Part shown: in pieces, positions 61,594 through 64,000 of the stretch | Position numbering within the stretch: position 1 is the stretch's first letter | Layout: each line of letters opens with the position of its first letter | From: Sphingosinicella microcystinivorans | GTDB lineage: Bacteria > Pseudomonadota > Alphaproteobacteria > Sphingomonadales > Sphingomonadaceae | Assembly (NCBI RefSeq): GCF_003634215.1 | Contig: NZ_RBWX01000007.1 | Coordinates: forward strand, 916,945 to 980,944 | DNA: 64,000 nucleotides | Direction of reading: 5' to 3' | Position numbers and translations under genes: made by a program | The notes under the pieces: generated by a model | Databases searched by the model: none | Told to the model about the DNA's origin: nothing | What the model saw: only the letters and a program-made list of their open reading frames with translations

Positions 61594-62013
61594 ATGAAGC
61601 GCGGTGGCATGAGCGTGTTGAAGGTGAGTGGGGCACTGTGCGCGGTGCTCCTCGCCCTCGTATCCGTATCTCCGGCGCATGCCGAGGTGCCGAATCGCAT
61701 CACCAACATCACTGTCTACGGCAACGAGCCTTGTCCCAAGGGCGATGGCGACGAGATCGTCGTTTGCGCGCGGGAGCCCGAGGGCGAGCAATACCGCATC
61801 CCCAAGCGCCTCCGCGAAACGAAGAAGAGCGACCCGCCCTCGCAGTCGTGGACAGCGCGCGTGCGCACACTCGACGAGGCGAGCCGCCCCACGATGCCGA
61901 ACAGCTGCTCTGCGGTCGGTTCCGGTGGGCAGACGGGCTGCACCATGGAAATGCTGCGCCAATGGTTCGCAGAGCGGCAGGCCGCGAAGGCGAGGGCGGC
62001 TGACGTCCCCTAG
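61594..62013 (+). CDS. Small secreted protein of sphingomonad type, unknown function
   Basis: 139 aa from the ATG at 61594 (a second ATG at 61609 is possible). Signal peptide about residues 6-31 (VSGALCAVLLALVSVSPAHA). The mature part has four Cys in two pairs (EPCPKGDGDEIVVCAREPEG and SCSAVGSGGQTGC), likely disulfides, and a positively charged middle (RIPKRLRETKKS). Proteins of this look occur in Sphingomonadales as periplasmic hypotheticals; no function is known to me. It lies 64 bp after the efflux operon and before an acyl-CoA dehydrogenase. Confidence 0.8.
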   Translation: MKRGGMSVLKVSGALCAVLLALVSVSPAHAEVPNRITNITVYGNEPCPKGDGDEIVVCAREPEGEQYRIPKRLRETKKSDPPSQSWTARVRTLDEASRPTMPNSCSAVGSGGQTGCTMEMLRQWFAERQAAKARAADVP

Positions 62014-62082
62014 GTGGGCGCGAACGCTCGCACGGCCTCGCGCGGCATGGCATACGGCCCTTCTGTTTGCAGGAGAATCGCC

Positions 62083-63231
62083 GTGGATGCAGAGACGTTC
62101 GGACTGTTTCGTTCGACCATCCGCCGTTTCGTCGATGAACGCCTGATCCCGGCTGAAGACGCGGTCGAGGAAGCGGACGCCGTTCCCGATGCGATCGTGA
62201 ACGAAATGCGCGAGATGGGCCTGTTCGGCATTTCCGTGCCTGAAGAATACGGCGGGCTCGGCTGCACCATGTCCGAAGAGGCCGCGCTCATCCGCGAGCT
62301 GACGCGCGCGTCGGTCGTCTTCCGTTCGGTGATCGGCACCACGCTCGGCATCGGCAGTCAGGGCATCGTCATAGACGGCACGGAGGCGCAGAAGCGCGAA
62401 TGGCTGCCAAAGTTCGCAAGCGGCGCGGCGATCGCGAGCTTCTGTCTCACCGAGCCTGAGGCGGGCTCCGATGCCGCATCGCTCCGCACTGCTGCGGTGC
62501 GAGACGGCGACACGTACCGCATCACCGGCACCAAGCGCTTCATCACCAACGCGACGCGTGCGAACGTCTTCACGCTGATGGCGCGGACCGAGCCGGACGT
62601 GAAGGGCGCGGGCGGTATTTCCGCTTTCATTCTGCCCGCCGATACACCGGGCATTACGCTCGGCAAACCCGACAAGAAGATGGGCCAGAAGGGCTCGGTC
62701 ACGACCGACGTGATCCTTGACGATGTCGTCGTTCCCGCCGCGAACATTATCGGGGATGTACCGGGGCGTGGCTTCAAGACCGCGATGAAGGTGCTGGATC
62801 GCGGCCGCATTCACATCGCAGCCGTCGCGCTCGGCATGTGCGATCGGCTCATCGAGATGAGCCTCGCTTACGCGATGGAAAGGAAGCAGTTCGGCGACCG
62901 CATCGCGAACTTCCAGCTCGTGCAGGCCATGCTCGCCGACATGAAGGTGGATATGCTGACGACAGAAGCGCTCCTGCAGTCGGTCGCCGCGAAGTTCGAT
63001 GCGGGTGAAGCGGTCAGTCTCGAATGTTCGGCATTGAAGCTTCACGCCTCCGAAGCTGTCGGCCGCATCGCCGACCGCGCGGTGCAGATCTATGGCGGCG
63101 CGGGCTACATGGCCGAATACAAGGTCGAGCGCTTCTACCGCGATGTCCGCCTGCTCCGCATCTACGAGGGCACCACGCAGATCCAGCTGACAATCATCGC
63201 CAAGCAGATGATCCGGCAGGCCGGCGCCTGA
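62083..63231 (+). CDS. Acyl-CoA dehydrogenase
   Basis: 382 aa from a GTG at 62083 with CAGGAGAA just upstream; the frame is open back to 62014. Family motifs: FGISVPEEYGGLG (about 51-63), FCLTEPEAGSDAAS for FAD contact, the GRIHIAAVALGM helix, and RIYEGTTQIQ with the catalytic Glu (about 365). The flavoenzyme introduces an alpha,beta double bond in acyl-CoA, passing electrons to ETF. The neighbours give no specific substrate. Confidence 0.94.
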   Translation: MDAETFGLFRSTIRRFVDERLIPAEDAVEEADAVPDAIVNEMREMGLFGISVPEEYGGLGCTMSEEAALIRELTRASVVFRSVIGTTLGIGSQGIVIDGTEAQKREWLPKFASGAAIASFCLTEPEAGSDAASLRTAAVRDGDTYRITGTKRFITNATRANVFTLMARTEPDVKGAGGISAFILPADTPGITLGKPDKKMGQKGSVTTDVILDDVVVPAANIIGDVPGRGFKTAMKVLDRGRIHIAAVALGMCDRLIEMSLAYAMERKQFGDRIANFQLVQAMLADMKVDMLTTEALLQSVAAKFDAGEAVSLECSALKLHASEAVGRIADRAVQIYGGAGYMAEYKVERFYRDVRLLRIYEGTTQIQLTIIAKQMIRQAGA

Positions 63232-63243
63232 ACAGGCGCCGGC
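63220..63243. terminator. Hairpin between convergent acyl-CoA dehydrogenase and peptidase genes
   Basis: GCCGGCGCCTG (63220-63230) and CAGGCGCCGGC (63233-63243) are perfect inverted arms separated by two bases. The stem includes the acyl-CoA dehydrogenase stop codon. It lies in the 18-bp space between two convergent genes and can act on both strands. No strong T-tract is present. Confidence 0.5.
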
Positions 63244-63249
63244 GCACGC

Positions 63250-64000
63250 TTATTTGTGCGTTTCGAACCAGCCGATCACTCCGGCCACCTTCTGCGCGAA
63301 GTGGCTCGGGAACATACGGATGCCGTGGTTTTCCAGCGGAACGCGCACGAACACGCTTTCGACCCCGTGGTATTTGAGCGCGGCAAAATACTGCTCCGAT
63401 TCCGAGATCGGCGTGCGGTAGTCGGCTTCACCCGTCATCACCATGGTGGGCGTCTTCACCTTGTCGACCGAGGCGAGCAGCGAACGGCGATGGTAATCGT
63501 CGGGCTGGCTCCATGGCGTTCCGAAGAAGAAGCCCTTGAAGACCAGTGGCAGGATATCGGATGTCAGCGCCTGGCTCTGCCAGTCGATCACCGGATAAAG
63601 CACGGCGGCGGCGCGGAAGCGTTCACTGCGCGCGATCATCCAGGCCGTAAGCGTGCCGCCGCCAGATCCGCCCGTCACGTAGAGGCGTGAGGTGTCGATG
63701 AAGCCGCGCGAGGCGACCGCGTCGATACCGCTCATCAGGTCGTCGAATTCGTCCCCCGGAAACGCATTTTCGATGAGATTGGCGTAGGTCTCGCCGTAAG
63801 AGGTACTGCCGCGCACATTGGGGTAGAAGACCACGTAGCCCGCTGCTGCCATCAGCTGCTTTTCGATGTCGAAACGCGGACCGTAGGCGGCGTTGGGGCC
63901 GCCGTGAATTTCCATGATCAGCGGATATTTTTTCGCCGGGTCGAAGTTCGGCGGATAAATCAGCCAGCCCTGCACGGGGAGATCGCCCTTCGACGAACGA
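63250..64000 (-). CDS. S9-family peptidase (prolyl oligopeptidase type), C-terminal part
   Basis: The frame is open through the window end at 64000, so the gene starts outside; about 249 aa are visible. This is the alpha/beta hydrolase catalytic domain of S9 peptidases: IHGGPNAAYG, GYVVFYPNVRGSTSYG, the nucleophile in GGSGGGTLTAW, Asp in TGEADYRTPI, and His in LENHGIRM. The N-terminal beta-propeller is missing only because of the cut. Acylaminoacyl-peptidase/DPP-type enzymes of this kind cleave short peptides. Confidence 0.93.
   Translation of the reverse strand, partial: RSSKGDLPVQGWLIYPPNFDPAKKYPLIMEIHGGPNAAYGPRFDIEKQLMAAAGYVVFYPNVRGSTSYGETYANLIENAFPGDEFDDLMSGIDAVASRGFIDTSRLYVTGGSGGGTLTAWMIARSERFRAAAVLYPVIDWQSQALTSDILPLVFKGFFFGTPWSQPDDYHRRSLLASVDKVKTPTMVMTGEADYRTPISESEQYFAALKYHGVESVFVRVPLENHGIRMFPSHFAQKVAGVIGWFETHK

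Noticed and set aside
61468-63045. 525-codon minus-strand frame opposite the acyl-CoA dehydrogenase
   Set aside because: Arg/His-rich shadow across three genes; the plus strand has full family motifs.

Overview
The window looks like accessory catabolic chromosome, or a large plasmid, from a sphingomonad-type alphaproteobacterium. The reasons are high-GC coding, three TonB-dependent receptors each placed beside a catabolic gene set, a dense mix of LysR/IclR/AraC/MarR/TetR regulators, and small secreted proteins of a kind familiar from Sphingomonadales. No rRNA, tRNA, CRISPR array or complete insertion sequence was seen. The only mobile-element trace is a decayed tyrosine integrase near 7 kb.

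Layout. (1) 1-6.3 kb: a CoA-dependent catabolic block with an amidohydrolase (cut by the window edge), WrbA, an alpha/beta hydrolase, a VOC protein, an IclR regulator, a CaiB-type CoA-transferase, a citryl-CoA-lyase-like protein and an exported cupin. TTCG-N5-CGAA sites lie in two of its promoter regions. (2) 6.4-7.5 kb: the integrase relic. (3) 7.5-15.1 kb: a LysR regulator divergent from a TonB receptor, a Tat-type GMC oxidoreductase, an aldehyde dehydrogenase and an esterase. (4) 15.5-28.1 kb: a TonB receptor, an XRE-cupin regulator, a cupin, HyuA, HyuB, an amidohydrolase, a cyclophilin, an ornithine-cyclodeaminase-like protein, an AmaA-like FAD oxidase and an ALDH7/AmaB-like dehydrogenase. 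Most neighbours overlap by 4 bp. The last three enzymes fit a piperideine-2-carboxylate to pipecolate to aminoadipate route, so the block may open a lactam or imide and feed it there. (5) 28.4-32 kb: a trimethylamine-dehydrogenase-family enzyme, a RidA relic and an AraC regulator. (6) 32.3-33.9 kb: two secreted proteins, one with a duplicated Cys motif and one PliG-like. (7) 33.9-53.1 kb: a long minus-strand aromatic catabolic region. It holds a TonB receptor, a frameshifted MOSC-reductase-ferredoxin fusion, an isochorismatase-fold hydrolase, an MFS transporter, Rieske dioxygenase alpha/beta, an SDR, a DUF35/thiolase-like pair, an acyl-CoA synthetase, IorAB and a cyclase-family (isatin-hydrolase/KynB type) enzyme. 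Two paralogous MarR regulators bracket the core. (8) 53.2-64 kb: a more general part with YihY, a TetR-controlled RND efflux operon, a small secreted protein, an acyl-CoA dehydrogenase and an S9 peptidase cut by the window edge.

How it works together. The TonB receptors and the MFS protein import substrates, the hydrolases and oxygenases open them, and CoA-ligation and retro-aldol/thiolytic enzymes shorten the acids. Each block has its own regulator, and several promoters carry clear inverted or direct repeats. The two most interesting blocks are the HyuAB-cyclophilin-pipecolate operon and the MarR-bracketed Rieske/IorAB/cyclase region, whose gene content resembles auxin (indole-3-acetate) or aryl-pyruvate catabolic loci. 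Both substrate assignments are inferences. All family calls were made by reading the sequences; no database search was run.
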